A DNA stretch of 64,000 nucleotides from Acidisarcina polymorpha (GCF_003330725.1 NZ_CP030840.1:2976001-3040000); one strand, 5' to 3'. Shown: positions 9,842 to 20,900, numbered from the stretch's first letter. Numbers and translations: made by a program. The notes: generated from the sequence alone by a model not told the origin.

Positions 9842-9870
9842 TTGACAGCGTTGTCATTTGACACTACCAT
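9842..9870 (+). promoter_or_regulatory. Promoter with overlapping LacI-type operator TGACAGCGTTGTCA
   Basis: The 14-bp near-palindrome TGACAGCGTTGTCA at 9843-9856 is identical to copies at 21647, 25328 and 44414. A TTGACA -35 box (9842-9847) overlaps it, and TACCAT (9865-9870) stands 17 bases downstream as -10. A repressor bound here would block RNA polymerase. No intact gene follows. A strong terminator lies about 50 bases downstream. Confidence 0.55.
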
Positions 9871-9917
9871 GATTTCATGGCTGTCTTTTCGAAGCTGGTT
9901 ATTTCACTAACCTCCCA

Positions 9918-9948
9918 AGAAGGGAGTCTCTTGGCTCCCTTCTTTTTT
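9918..9948 (+). terminator. Rho-independent terminator
   Basis: A perfect 9-bp stem AGAAGGGAG / CTCCCTTCT (9918-9926 with 9935-9943) with an 8-base loop is followed directly by a T-run. It would end transcripts coming from the VWFA fragment or from the promoter at 9842-9870. Confidence 0.75.
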
Positions 9949-10029
9949 AAAATGATGGCGCGAATCGCGCAGTGTAAAAACTCAGATCTCACAGGTGCTC
10001 TCGGCGTTTGGGAATTGTCGACGTGTAAT

Positions 10030-10401
10030 TGCCGAAAGATCATTCCCTTTTCTAGGGGCCCCGACAACGCCAGCGTCGTTCCTCCCTATAATGCAACTGA
10101 GCTGATCCACCGGAACCGTCACCACATGATCAGCACACGAAATCAGAGGCAGAAAAAGAACCGAGCTCCACCGCCATCTTCGGACGCAGGAGTGACGCTA
10201 CTGGCGGCAATGCCTATTTCTCCAGAAGCTGAAAGGGCGAAGCTAAGGAATTGTTTTCTATTCGTAGTGACTTGGCCTAATCTCTATGCCGTCAGCTATT
10301 ATCCCAATCTCGGCTGGCCAACGATCACGCTCAAATGCTCGGCCGCGACCTGCCGAAATAGGACATTCACACGCCCGACGGCTATCACCTCGAGCAGATA
10401 A
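10030..10401 (+). pseudogene. VWFA-related protein, C-terminal fragment C (degenerate)
   Basis: The frame contains SRGPDNASVVPPYNATEL and HHMISTRNQ, which match the SNGPDNASVVPPEDV and IYMISTRE segments of VWFA-related proteins. After an unrelated stretch it continues with WPNLYAVSYYP and GWPTITLK. The final KYHVRTRDGY-type tail is recognisable only after a frame change (RPRPAEIGHSHARR). The surrounding bases code for nothing consistent. It is a third, more decayed relic, separate from copies A and B because it overlaps both in content. Confidence 0.55.
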
Positions 10402-10598
10402 GAGCAGTCAAGCAAAGACCTTGCCCAGGCGCTTGTCGATGAGGAATCCCGGGGGCGATATGAAGTCACAAAAAAAATGGAGATTGCGAGTTCGCGAACC
10501 CAGCAGCCGAGCTCAATTCGGTTAAGGCATCACTGTCAAGAGTATCCTCAGAAAGCATCATACTTACGTTTCCGAACAGTATTACTTGCATGTTGACG

Positions 10599-10632
10599 AT
10601 CCCCCAAAACAGTCCAGTTTTCGGGGATTTTG
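10599..10632 (+). terminator. Terminator-like hairpin upstream of the MFS relic
   Basis: ATCCCC (10599-10604) pairs with GGGGAT (10623-10628), and AAAAC with GTTTT inside, followed by TTTTG. It could be a weak terminator or attenuator before the broken sugar porter. The T-run is short. Confidence 0.35.
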
Positions 10633-10700
10633 CGATGTGAGCTTGGGCGGTGATGGTCCATCCCTTTCTCACAAGGACTCCGTCCAATTGAGGGATTCAA

Positions 10701-11988
10701 ATTAATAAGCACCTAATAACGGCTACCTTCGTTGGTTCACAAGGTGGGTTTGTCTTCGGGTATGACCTCGGAGCACTGTCCTCTTCAACCCAGAGTCTCA
10801 GAGGTCATTTTGGCCTTTCTTCTGCCGCTTTTGGATTGACCATTTCGATTTCCTTATGGGGTACCATCTTCGGGTCGCTGCTCGGGGGGTGGGCTGCAGA
10901 TAGGGTAAGACCACGACACTTGATTGCATGGTGCGCTATCCTCTACGCGATCACCACGTTTGGAATCAGTCTGCCGGTGTGCGACAAGTGGATTTTTCTT
11001 CTCGTTATGAGATTCCTCTGCGGAACGGCCATAGGGGGTTTTACAGTTGCTTGCCCACTCTATCTTTCTGAAGTGGCTCCAATTGGTCAGCGCGGTCGAG
11101 TTGTCAGCATGTTCCAGCTTCAGGTTGGGGCGGGAGTTTTGATCGCTTTTTGCATCGGGTCAGCGGTCGCACACTTGGTTGCTGTCGATATGGCGTGGAG
11201 TGTGCCTTGGACTGGGATCGTTGCCCGCTATACTTCTGCTCTTCCTGCTGCGTTTGAAGACACTAGAACCAATCAATGTTCCCATTCGGGACATCCAAAC
11301 CGAAGTTCAACGTGTCCCTTGTTTGGGAGACGCCGTCAGACCCTCAACACGAGCAAGGTTATTTCAGCGGAGAAACATACGTCCCATCCTGCTGGCAACG
11401 AGTATCGCGATCTTTAATCAGCTCTCTGGTGTCAATATCCTCTTGCTGTATATGCTGGATATTCTTGCTAGTGCGGGAATCGGTTTGTCCTTGGAGCATA
11501 CGTATTCAGTGCTGATTTCCTGCCTCAGTCTGGTAACAACCACGCTTGGTATGGCCTTCGTTGATAAATTGGGTCGCAAGCCGCTCTTGTTCATAGGAGC
11601 AGCTGGAATGGCCTTATGCCTCATCGGCTTGGGTTTTGCCATCCCGCGACATTTCGCGGCGTTGTGGTATCTGTCTATCTTTGCTCTATACAACGCCTTC
11701 TTTGCGTTTTCACAAGGAACTGTGGTGTGGGTATATCTCAGTGAGTTATTTCCGCCAGGAGTGCGCGGTGCAGGCCAAGGATACGGCTCTTCGGTGCATT
11801 GGATTGCTAACGCTCTTCTCGTTCTGGTCTACCCAATTATGCAGCATGCCTCATCGGTGCGAACCTTCTACCTATTCTCGTTGATGATGGCCCTTCAGAT
11901 CGGGGTGATATGGCTGTGGTATCCGGAGACGAGGGGCACTGTTTTAGGTGCTGGAGTTTCTGTTCGAGGTAGGGAGGGGAGCGGATAG
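10701..11988 (+). pseudogene. MFS sugar porter, frameshifted, start codon lost
   Basis: The frame from 10701 gives INKHLITATFVGSQGGFVFGYDLG, the first helix of a sugar porter, followed by LGGWAADRVRPRHLI (the loop 2-3 motif) and further helices. Near 11198 a one-base shift moves into LGLGSLPAILLLFLL and on to LSGVNILLLYMLD, then GQGYGSSVHWIAN and WYPETRG. A GAGGG ribosome site at 10690 faces ATT, not ATG, at 10701, and a TGA lies just upstream. The PESPRWL segment expected after helix 6 is missing. Intact members import hexoses by proton symport. This copy looks dead. Confidence 0.75.
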
Positions 11989-12380
11989 GTGCTGCCACTC
12001 GTGGCCAGCGATCAGATGATGATGCTGGCTTGAAACCGAGACTCTTCTTTTGTGCGTCAGACGGAGCAGGTCTAAGACCGAGTTATGTCGATGTATTTGT
12101 ATGAGTTCCAAGAGCGTCCGGGATGGAGGTCGACTAGTGGTGTCCGCGCGGGACAGTCTCCTGATCTGCAGAAGGCCCAGTTCCAGAACGCACGATGGAT
12201 TTTTCATGCATTTGACTTGAATCGGCATGGCGAGATGGAATTGCCGTGACTTTTCGTATCGAAGGCGCCTGCTTTTATTCAAGCCACATCGCGTGCTCGG
12301 AATCGATCGCGCAATGAGCCTTCGCACATAAAGAAGTTTGCGGCTTGGTAGGTTGATATGTAACTCTCAGGAGTTTTGAC
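11989..12380. other. Intergenic, no gene recognised
   Basis: Nearly 390 bases before the ROK kinase. A 127-codon minus-strand frame here has a basic, low-complexity composition and no family likeness. CAGGAG at 12368-12373 is the ribosome site of the kinase. No operator of the TGACAGCGTTGTCA type is present. Confidence 0.45.
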
Positions 12381-13391
12381 TTGATTTTGGAACGTTACGC
12401 GATAGGAGTGGATCTCGGCGGGACTAACCTTCGCATTGCCACTTATAAAGAGGACTCTTCTCCAAATGGAATGATTGCGGACAGCATCGGACTGCCTACT
12501 CGGGTGAAAGACGGACCGGATGCGGTCGCCGACGACATGAGCGGGGCAATCCGGAAGCTCTTAAGCAAGCATGGTCATGGAGGCTTTGCCGGTTTGGGCA
12601 TCGGCACTCCCGGGCCGCTGGATCTGCCGGATGGCGTTTTGCGCAATCCTCCAAACTTGCCTGGCTTCGACGGGTACAATTTACGCCGAGCAGTCGAGCT
12701 TCGGGTTGGTGTTCCGGCGATCATCGAGTCCGATGCGAACCTAGCGGCGCTGGCCGAATTTCGTCTGGGTTCCGGAAAGACCTATGGGGCGCAATCGCTC
12801 TGCATGCTGACCTTGGGCACGGGCGTCGGGAATGGAATTATCCTTGATGGTAAGGTGTGGAACGGCCACAACGGGATGGGCGGAGAGGCAGGGCACAATA
12901 CCGTGGATCCTGAAGGGGAACCTTGCCCATGCGGAAGTCGGGGCTGTCTGGAACTCTACGCGTCAGCAACGGGATTGAAGCGCATGGCCAAAGATTCGCG
13001 CGGCTCCCACGCGAATGACTCGGACGAATCAGCAATTCTGACGGCGCGGCACATCGCCGAGAGTGCAACCGCAGGAGACCATGCGGCACTCGCCGTCTTC
13101 GCCCGTGTCGGCACGGCTTTGGGAATCGGTGTTGGAGCATTGGTGAACACTTTGAACCTGCCGCTCTATGTGATCGGCGGCGGAATGTCGGCGTCCTGGG
13201 ATCTGTTTGCTCTGCAGATGATGGAGGAGTTGCGCATGCGCAGCTATGTCTACCGTATGAACGCGCCGACTGAGGAAGAATCGCGCGTACGCTCTCCCCG
13301 AAAAACGCATGTGGTGCGCGCCGAACTGGGCTCGGATGCAGGTATCCTTGGGGCCTGCTTGTTGCCGTTGATGCAGGGTCGTTCTGGATGA
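12381..13391 (+). CDS. ROK family sugar kinase
   Basis: A 336-residue ROK protein. It has the ATP phosphate motif DLGGTNLRIA near residue 11 and a GIGTPGPLD motif. ESDANLAALAE holds the catalytic Asp, and GTGVGNGIILDG follows. The zinc-binding signature is GGEAGH, then CPCGSRGCLE. No N-terminal helix-turn-helix is present, so it is a kinase rather than a ROK repressor. Likely phosphorylates a hexose released in the cytoplasm (glucose, mannose or fructose); specificity cannot be read. Translation probably starts at TTG 12381, eight bases after CAGGAG. It lies between a dead and a fragmentary sugar porter, and a LacI gene converges on it. Confidence 0.85.
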   Translation: MILERYAIGVDLGGTNLRIATYKEDSSPNGMIADSIGLPTRVKDGPDAVADDMSGAIRKLLSKHGHGGFAGLGIGTPGPLDLPDGVLRNPPNLPGFDGYNLRRAVELRVGVPAIIESDANLAALAEFRLGSGKTYGAQSLCMLTLGTGVGNGIILDGKVWNGHNGMGGEAGHNTVDPEGEPCPCGSRGCLELYASATGLKRMAKDSRGSHANDSDESAILTARHIAESATAGDHAALAVFARVGTALGIGVGALVNTLNLPLYVIGGGMSASWDLFALQMMEELRMRSYVYRMNAPTEEESRVRSPRKTHVVRAELGSDAGILGACLLPLMQGRSG

Positions 13392-13635
13392 AAGGCCGGA
13401 CTTGACGATGAATCGATGCTCTGTTCGAAGATAAGGCGGTTGACAGGTTGGACCGCCGCGGTCCAATTTTGATATGGCAGTGATCGCGAGCGCGATGCAA
13501 GAACTGACTTAGGTCTACTCGCAGACTCCGTCGCAACTCTCGGCCGGGCGACCGGCACTTCGAGGGGGCCGTTATATAACTGCTTTAGCTGAGCAGTCGG
13601 GATTTGCATGAAATTTGTGTACGCTGCCTGTCGCA

Positions 13636-13935
13636 CGATTCATTGGCGGCTTAGGGTCGAGATTTTCGGTCAGGTACTGTGTTCATCGGGGAAGCCACTT
13701 CGGCAATGACGAGATCAGCAGACTGGGCGTGTCCCAGGCGAACATCGTGCTCGGCATTTTGCTGGCCTACTTCTCGAACTTCGTCATCTCTGAATTCCAT
13801 CTAGGAGCCGATCAATGGGTCGGCAACTGCGGCGGTTCGAGGGAATCTGTTCCTCATCCTGCTGTTCGGAAATCCGCGCAGTACGGACGGGGCGCAATCG
13901 CGCGGCAACATGCGCGAAACTGACCACGATCAGAA
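13636..13935 (+). pseudogene. MFS sugar porter fragment, multiply frameshifted
   Basis: Pieces in different frames line up with the intact porter at 16465-17811. RFIGGLG is followed in another frame by SGTVFIGEA, then QANIVLGILLAYFSNF and a FHLGADQW segment. In a third frame LFLILLFGNPRST follows. The order matches helices 4-6 of the intact porter (VNIVIGILFAYFSNF, FHLGATEW, LFLIMLFGIPRSS). Both ends are missing. Confidence 0.65.
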
Positions 13936-13942
13936 AAGGACG

Positions 13943-14998
13943 TTATCGTCGAGGTCTCGTGGCACGAGGTCGGCGGCCAGACAGGCTGCAACCGCAAGAC
14001 TCACGTAAGATGAGCTCGGTCGACAGTACAACCGATGCGCGTTTTTCCGACGCTTGCCCATTGAGCCGATTAAACAGCAGCCTGGCGGCCTCATAACCAA
14101 ATTGCGCAGCAGGTTGGCGGACAGCGGATATGGTAGGTGAGAGCATATCCGCTAAATCGAAATCATCGAAGGAGAGTATGGGAACATCGCGGCCAGGTTC
14201 CTTCCCAAGAACTCGCAGGCCGCGTAGCGTAAGCATCGTGCAAACCCAGTTCATCGGAATAATTGCGTCCGCTTTATGCTTTTTGAAGACGGAATCGGAG
14301 AGCCATTCGCTGGTCAGCGCCGTTTCATGCTCAACCGTACACATCCGCGGTTCTAGTGAAGCGACGCTGATAGCATCGCGATAACCAGCCAAACGTTCGG
14401 AGCATGTGTATAAATGCGGACGAGCCCCAATCGCAACGATTCGTTGAAAACCATGACCCAACAGATGTTGAGTCGCTTCTTTAGCGCTGCGGCGATTAGG
14501 GATGGTTACGACGTCGAAACGGGAGTGCTTGACAGGCTGGTCGAAAGTTACAACTTTCAGCTCAGGGGGAATGACATCACTGAAATTGTCAGTCCGGCCG
14601 TCGGCGGGAGCAATGATCAGACCATCGATCTGTCGGCCAACAAGGCTTTCGATCTCGGAACGCTCGACATCAGGATAGCCGCCCGAGCTTGCCAGGATAA
14701 CCACATGCCCGTTGGCCCTGGAGACCTCTTGGACAGCCTTGACGGCGCTGGCAGTAAACGGATCAGACAAATTTGCGACAATCATTCCGATGGCTGCGGA
14801 TTTGCGTGCTTTCAAGCCCCGGGCCAACTCATTGGGACGGTAGCCAAGACGAGTCATGGCCTCACGAACCTTGCTTGTTTTGTCCTCTTTGACGGAAGCC
14901 GCTCCATTGAGCACGCGCGAAGCGGTCTTTAGAGAAACACCTGCCTCTCGGGCAACATCAACGAGGGTAGGGGCATTTCGATTCTGCGTTGTGGTCAT
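13943..14998 (-). CDS. LacI family transcriptional regulator 1
   Basis: A 351-residue regulator. Residues 11-60 form the LacI helix-turn-helix with hinge: TLVDVAREAGVSLKTASRVLN, ending RLGYRPNELARGLK. The rest is a periplasmic-binding-protein-like sensor domain (AIGMIVANLSDPFTASAVKAV, then VPILSFDDFDLADMLSPTIS). The hinge GYRPNELARGL should place it in the minor groove of a palindromic site. It faces the ROK kinase and is followed upstream by the GH76-MFS-GH38 genes. One of the two LacI proteins here should read TGACAGCGTTGTCA. Which one cannot be decided from sequence. Confidence 0.9.
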   Translation of the reverse strand: MTTTQNRNAPTLVDVAREAGVSLKTASRVLNGAASVKEDKTSKVREAMTRLGYRPNELARGLKARKSAAIGMIVANLSDPFTASAVKAVQEVSRANGHVVILASSGGYPDVERSEIESLVGRQIDGLIIAPADGRTDNFSDVIPPELKVVTFDQPVKHSRFDVVTIPNRRSAKEATQHLLGHGFQRIVAIGARPHLYTCSERLAGYRDAISVASLEPRMCTVEHETALTSEWLSDSVFKKHKADAIIPMNWVCTMLTLRGLRVLGKEPGRDVPILSFDDFDLADMLSPTISAVRQPAAQFGYEAARLLFNRLNGQASEKRASVVLSTELILRESCGCSLSGRRPRATRPRR

Positions 14999-15277
14999 AA
15001 ACGTTGGGTAAATATAAGCCTATCCTAGATGACCGGACCACTGGTATTAGAGTATCTTCCTGGATCGTATTTGATCCGCGGCTTCCCGCTGTTCCACTAC
15101 AGGTTTTTGTCGAGTTTTGAAGACCCGCGACCCTCCGACCGTTCGCCAAACGACCTTCATGGATGGTCTCGAAGTCAACAAGCGTAGCTCTCGAACATCC
15201 CGACCGAGCTTGAGGAAAATGTCGTCGCCACCCTAAACAGATAGCCGGAATGGCTTCATCCTTTCCCCATTTCTCAT

Positions 15278-16388
15278 TCAGTTGAACGCGTTCTTAGCTG
15301 ACAGCTCCGCTGCGCTCACCAAGACATCTAAAGCTGAGCTTTGGCTGCTTGCATCGGGGGTGCCCGACGTTGCGGACCAGACTTCACCGAGGTGGTAATC
15401 CGGTGAACGCACCTGATTCCAAATGCTGTCAGCATTTGTTCTCGCGAAACGGTCATAAGCTAGTTTTGGATCCTCTTCATTGAGAGCTCGCAGATTTCGC
15501 GCGAACGCACCTTTGAACTGAGTGCCATCGCCGCCGCATTTCGGTTCGCAGACGTCGTGAAGGACACCCTGCTGGTCAGTAAGGGCCGACAACGCGGCTC
15601 GGGCGATCTTGTGGGCTTCAGACAGAAGGGCTGCATCACCCGACACAGCGTGCAAAGCGATGAGGCCACCCAAGATCACACCTTGGTTGTAGGTCCATAT
15701 GGTGCGCTGATTGTTCTTACATGATTCGGTGAGTCCGTCATTTACGAGTTGTTCAGGGTTGATCATGCCCGAACCGACAAACCATTGCCACTCTCGGTTG
15801 GCCCAGGCCGAGTAGTTCGTCCGTTGCTTGGGATCTGTGGTGAGGACAGCCAGCCGTGCCGCGACCGAGAGAAACAACTCGTTTGCGATAGCGTTCTTGT
15901 ACTTTCGATCTTTGCTCCACCAGATCCCACCGGAGCATGTTTGAACCCAGCCGTAGGTCATGTCCGCAAAGATCGAAGCTGCGGTAGCGAGGTAGCGCTC
16001 ATCATGGGTGAGGTCGTACACATCAATCCAGGCGAGTGCCCACCAACCTTCGTCGTCGTAATACTTGTTGATAAATCCCGGGCGAGGTTTTCTGCGCGGT
16101 TGAGAGTGTGTTCGAGAAGACGAAATTGCATTCGCTTGATTTGGCAACGCGTGCATAGTCGGCAAGAACGGTGATAGCGTTTGCGGAATTCCACCAGCCT
16201 GTCGTTTTGTATAGGCCCGAGTCAAGATTATACCAGCTTTGAAGAGTACTTATCGCAAGAGATGCCCGTTCTTCGTAGGACGGGGTCTGTGCCGAGAGGA
16301 CGCCGCTCGACATCACGCACAGAAGGAGAAGCGGAGCGGCAAGCCAAATGAACGGGCGACGTCTCGATTCTGGAATGTAAGTCAACAT
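15278..16388 (-). pseudogene. GH76 family glycoside hydrolase (alpha-1,6-mannanase-like), one frameshift
   Basis: The N-terminal frame from 16388 holds a signal peptide (LAAPLLLLCVMSSGVLSAQ) and SLQSWYNLDSGLYKTTGWWNSANA. Near 16088 the reading frame must shift by one base to enter GFINKYYDDEGWWALAWIDV. The DD pair there is the catalytic aspartate motif of GH76. Downstream segments (CSGGIWWSKDRKYKNAIANEL, then WTYNQGVILGGLIAL) are also typical. GH76 enzymes cut alpha-1,6-mannan backbones outside the cytoplasm. The single indel may be a real lesion or a sequencing error. The rest of the frame is undamaged. Confidence 0.8.
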
Positions 16389-16464
16389 GCGTTAACCTCT
16401 TGAGTGTTCTAAATATGTCTTGATCGAATTCAAAGATTATTACGAATAGAGCAGCCCTTGCGAC

Positions 16465-17811
16465 TCACTCGATTCCCAACTGGAGCTGCAACTGTTCGAG
16501 CGACACCCACTTGGTTTCGGGATAAGCAAAGAGCACCACAACGAACTGCAACACCATCATCGAGGCGAAGAACACAAACGGGTATGCACCCGACGACTTG
16601 GCGAGCAAGGGAAAGGAATAAGCGATGACAGCATTCATAATCCAATGGGAGCTGCTTCCTAAGCTCTGCCCTTTGGATCGCACTTTAGTAGGAAACACTT
16701 CGTTGATATATACCCAGATGACTGCACCCTGCGAAACGGCGAAAAAGGCGATGTAAGCCATCAACAACCACACCAGTAATGCCTGATGGGAGTTCACAAA
16801 GAATACGTATGCCACACCAGCCAAACAAACCGCAGTACCTACCGACCCGAAGAGAAGCAGTCTCTTTCTCCCTAACTTGTCGATCACCGTTATGGCCAGA
16901 AGGGTTGCGACCAGGTTCGTAGCACCGATCGCCACCGCCTGCAGATCCCCGGACACTCGGCCGAAACCCGCCGCGGCGAAGATGTCGTTGAGGTAATATA
17001 GGATCGCATTGATCCCCGACAATTGATTGAACATGCCGATCGTGGTGGCGAGAAAGATCGGCTTGCGATACTTCCAGGAGAAGAGCGGCTCAGATCGATG
17101 TGCGCGCTCCGTATGGATGGAATCGACAATCTCTTTTAGTTCCGCCCAGGAATTGGGCGAGCCCATAAGCTCCAGCACTTGCCTAGCTTCGTCGATTCGG
17201 TCCTGTGTAACAAGCCATCGGGAGCTGCGAGGGATACCGAAGAGCATGATGAGGAAGAGTTCTGCCGGAAGGGAAGCAATTCCGAGCTGCCAGCGCCATT
17301 CCGTCGCGCCCAAGTGGAATTGAGCTATCGCGAAGTTTGAGAAGTAAGCGAACAGAATGCCGATCACGATATTGACCTGAAACATGCCGACCATGCGGCC
17401 GCGCCACCGAGCGGGAGCAAGTTCTGCGATATACACGGGCCCGAGTACGGAGGACCCTCCGATGCCAAGGCCGCCAACGAGTCGCGCGGCCAACAACGCG
17501 TGCCAGCTCCAGGCGAGTCCCGATCCTAATGCGGAAACGACATATAGCACGGCCATCGCGCGCAGCGTGTCACGACCGCCGAACTTTTGCCCGATGGCAC
17601 CGGCCGACATGGCTCCGATCACGGTGCCGATGAGCGCGATCGCGACCGTCAAACCCAGCTGCCAAGGTACCAAAGCGTAGACTCGGGTCAATTGGTGGGT
17701 CGTGCCCGCAATCACCGCCGTATCGAAGCCGAAGAGCAGTCCTCCCAGTGCGCCTACCGCTGTACCCTTGAATAGGTATCGATTCATCTTCAATGTGGCC
17801 CTGTGCTCCAT
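16465..17811 (-). CDS. MFS sugar porter (hexose:proton symporter type)
   Basis: A 448-residue, twelve-helix transporter and the only intact sugar porter in the window. Features are GGLLFGFDTAVIAG in helix 1, GRDTLRAM at loop 2-3, LAPARWRGRMVGMFQ after helix 4, PRSSRWL after helix 6, QLSGINAILYYLND in helix 7, and the terminal YPETKWVSLEQL. These are the signatures of the sugar porter family, and the transporter sits in the inner membrane. Start is ATG 17811, or the ATG eight codons on at 17787. It lies between GH38 and GH76 on the same strand, and the three probably form one transcript read from about 21.5 kb. Likely imports mannose or short oligosaccharides. Confidence 0.9.
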   Translation of the reverse strand: MEHRATLKMNRYLFKGTAVGALGGLLFGFDTAVIAGTTHQLTRVYALVPWQLGLTVAIALIGTVIGAMSAGAIGQKFGGRDTLRAMAVLYVVSALGSGLAWSWHALLAARLVGGLGIGGSSVLGPVYIAELAPARWRGRMVGMFQVNIVIGILFAYFSNFAIAQFHLGATEWRWQLGIASLPAELFLIMLFGIPRSSRWLVTQDRIDEARQVLELMGSPNSWAELKEIVDSIHTERAHRSEPLFSWKYRKPIFLATTIGMFNQLSGINAILYYLNDIFAAAGFGRVSGDLQAVAIGATNLVATLLAITVIDKLGRKRLLLFGSVGTAVCLAGVAYVFFVNSHQALLVWLLMAYIAFFAVSQGAVIWVYINEVFPTKVRSKGQSLGSSSHWIMNAVIAYSFPLLAKSSGAYPFVFFASMMVLQFVVVLFAYPETKWVSLEQLQLQLGIE

Positions 17812-17908
17812 CTACATCTTCATAAACGGCAATGGGTAGACACTTAGTGCGCCAGCCCCGGTCGAAGTTGAGCTGGGCCGACTTCCATCGAACTCTCAAT
17901 CGGTGCGA

Positions 17909-20900
17909 TCAGTGCGACTTGGCGTCAGCTGCAACTGCAGGGAGAACGTCATAGAGTGGTCGTACCGGCGTGACGGCCGGGCTTTCATCCGCTAGCGAGA
18001 TTGCCAGGATGCGAACGCTTGGATTGATGGGCAGCTTGATGGTCTTTGCACCGGAAGGAAGGTCGAGGACATACGCGAACAAATAGGAGTAAGCATAGGC
18101 CACGTTCTTTCCGGCGGCGTCTTGGTGATGGTCGCAGTACCAGGCGAGGTCGGCCCGTTTGATAAAGCCGGGTTTCAGACCGACCATCTCTCCATACCTG
18201 TCATGGGAGACATCAGGCGGGTTCCATTGTCTGTCGTCCCATTGTCCAATGAACCCGCCCCAATCCTCGATGTTCAGTTCCGCCTTCTCAGCACCAACGT
18301 CAAAGACCACTTTCTGATCACCGTCAGCCGATGCCGCAAGCAGGTAGATGCGGTTAAAGTGTCCCGCAGGAAGACTGATGGTTTGTCCCTTGGTCGTCAC
18401 CGCATTCGGTGTATTGCTCTTGGCCGGAGCCAGTTGGAAATTGACATCGTTGAATCGGATCTGGGCCGGTAGCATCCCTGCCGGATATGCATTGCCAATC
18501 AAAGCCGGTCTTGGAGGGATCGCCGTCATTGCTCGCGGTCGCGAGGTCATAGGGCAGGGTTACCGGTGTAGATTCCATGCCCTTGACACTGGAGGCGAGC
18601 GAGCCCAGATGGAGAGCGAAGGTCCGCGGCTGATAACCTCCGAAGGAAGTCATAAGTGCGCCGTCGCTTACGGTTGCCGGCCCGACCGGTTGCTCCTGTC
18701 CATTTACCTCGCGAGCATTCTTGACTGGCGCGGCGAAAGTCACCCTTACATCGGCTGGGGCTTACCATCAAGCTCAACCATGCGCACAATTACTTCATCA
18801 CTCAGTTCAGCTTTCTTAACTGCTAGAACCCGTATTCGCGGATTGCTTACCTTTAGCAAGGAAAACTCCTTGCCCAATGCACCTTCGCGCTTCGGTGTTC
18901 TGAATACCAGCAGCGGGGCGTTCAGCCGCTGCGCCTGCCAGTCGGTTTGTGCAGTGCGCCAGTCGGCTGAGTGCCCGGCAATTCCATAGATGAACTCATG
19001 GTGTCCGATATCTTGTGTGGCCTGATCCGGATAGCCCCCGGCAACTCCTGGAGTTCGAATTAGTGTAAGGCGGAGCGTGTTGTCGACTGGCTTGTCTGAT
19101 CCAGTTTTGTTGTCAGTCAGGATCGTTGCTCCATACGTGCCACTCATATCGGTGAGATCGATCCACTGGTGCGATGGTACTTCAAATTTCTTGGGCTGAG
19201 CCGTCGGGCGCTCGATGGTGCCGATGTCCCAGTTGTACGTCGCCATCACGTTTGACGCGGCGAGCGGAAAAGTCGCCTTGAGATTCGACTCCCGGGTCTT
19301 CCAGTCGATGACATTACCGAATTCAACCCGCCTTCCGCCATCGCCCGCGGAAAGACTGATCGTCTGCACGAAGCGTGAGCCTGCGGTTTCCCGTATAACC
19401 TCGAGAGCTACGCGCGCGGACCCATCTTCGACGACCCGAACCTGCGCCGGACCGGAAACAAATTCTTTCGGGGCGGCCTGCTCCTGTTCCCAGCCCATGT
19501 TCCAGGCCGGCCATTGGGCCGGATTGTCATAAGAGATGGCTAGCCGGGCTGGGGCCGCAAGCAACTCCTTGCCGACTTCCTTGTCGAACATACTTACAAC
19601 ATCGCCGTCACCGTTGAGCTGAAGGCGATAATAGTCGTTCTCCAACTTGTTTTGCGAAACGCTCAGAGTGGATGAGGAGATGACCGGCGTATTGACGGAC
19701 TGAACATCGTAGACGGCATATCCCACAGACGGCATGCTGGCCAAGAAGATTACCTTACCCTCGGAGATCTGGGCCGGAACATTTTTGCCATCAGGAGCGG
19801 TCACGACGACTGCCTTTGGCGTCCCGTTCGGAAAGCTGACTGAGGCTTCGACGACGTCCTCACGGGGAATGTTGAGAGGATTGAAGACAACCAGCGGCAC
19901 CCCTTTGGCGGTGGTATTCAGATTCGCCGCGACCCCTTCGACAGCGCTATTAAACACGCCGGCAAACTGGTTCAGCGCGATCACGTCGTCGTTCCATGCG
20001 AACTCATACGCGCGTGGCGTCGCGGTTCCGGCCGCCAGATCATGAAAGTGTGCACCCATCGCTAGCGTCCAGGCGCCATTGAGCCGCTCCAGCGGATACG
20101 GTCTCGCGCCTAGCAATTGAGCGGCAATGGAAGTCTTCTCCGCTGCATCCGCCAGTAGCTCCTCATGCCGGATCCAGCGCTTGTGATAGGCCTGCGACGT
20201 CAAAGATCCAGCTGAGTGGTTCGTGAGTTCCATCTCGCCGGTGTAGCGCGGCAGGCCGGCCGCCTCCTTCGGCGTGATGTTAAGGAACATCTGGTCCGCC
20301 GTGGCCGAGATTACGTGCACTGGACCATCACCCACCTTCACCATGGAGGTCTCGGCTTGATCATTGCCGTGCATTGCGGGCTGTTCCGGCGGCGGAAGCG
20401 CTACGGTGCTCTTGGTGACAATAGCCTCCAACGCCTTGACCGACGGCTCGCGCGGCGATCCGCCTATATCGCCCGTGCCGTAATAATGGTAGTCGGTGAA
20501 AACCCCACTTACTTCTCCATTGAGCTCGACACGCGCAGCCCAGTCGTTCTGGAACTTCTGCAGGTCGCGGTTTGCCTGAGACTCGACAAGAGCGGCTCGC
20601 GTCTGATGCAGGCTGTTGAGCTCCTGCATTTCCTTCTGGTCTGGCGGCTGACCATTCTTCCTAGCCTGTTGGAGTTTCTCCTGCAGTTCGCCGATCCTCT
20701 TCTCCGCGTCCGCCAGAGCCTGATTTGGCGGCGGTGGAGGGAGCGGTTCGCTGAGATCGGTAGTGATGTTACCGCCATAGCCGCCCGGATTTACACCGGC
20801 GAGCACGCTTTCCCGTCCGGTCCGACCCACACCCCCACATTAAACGGTGTACCCTCCGGCGTCCGCTCTAATGACTGAACGCCGCCGACATCGACCGACG

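Noticed and set aside
20815-20830. Programmed frameshifting in GH38 and GH76
   Set aside because: No slippery heptamer with a downstream stem is evident, and three shifts in one gene are not typical of programmed events.
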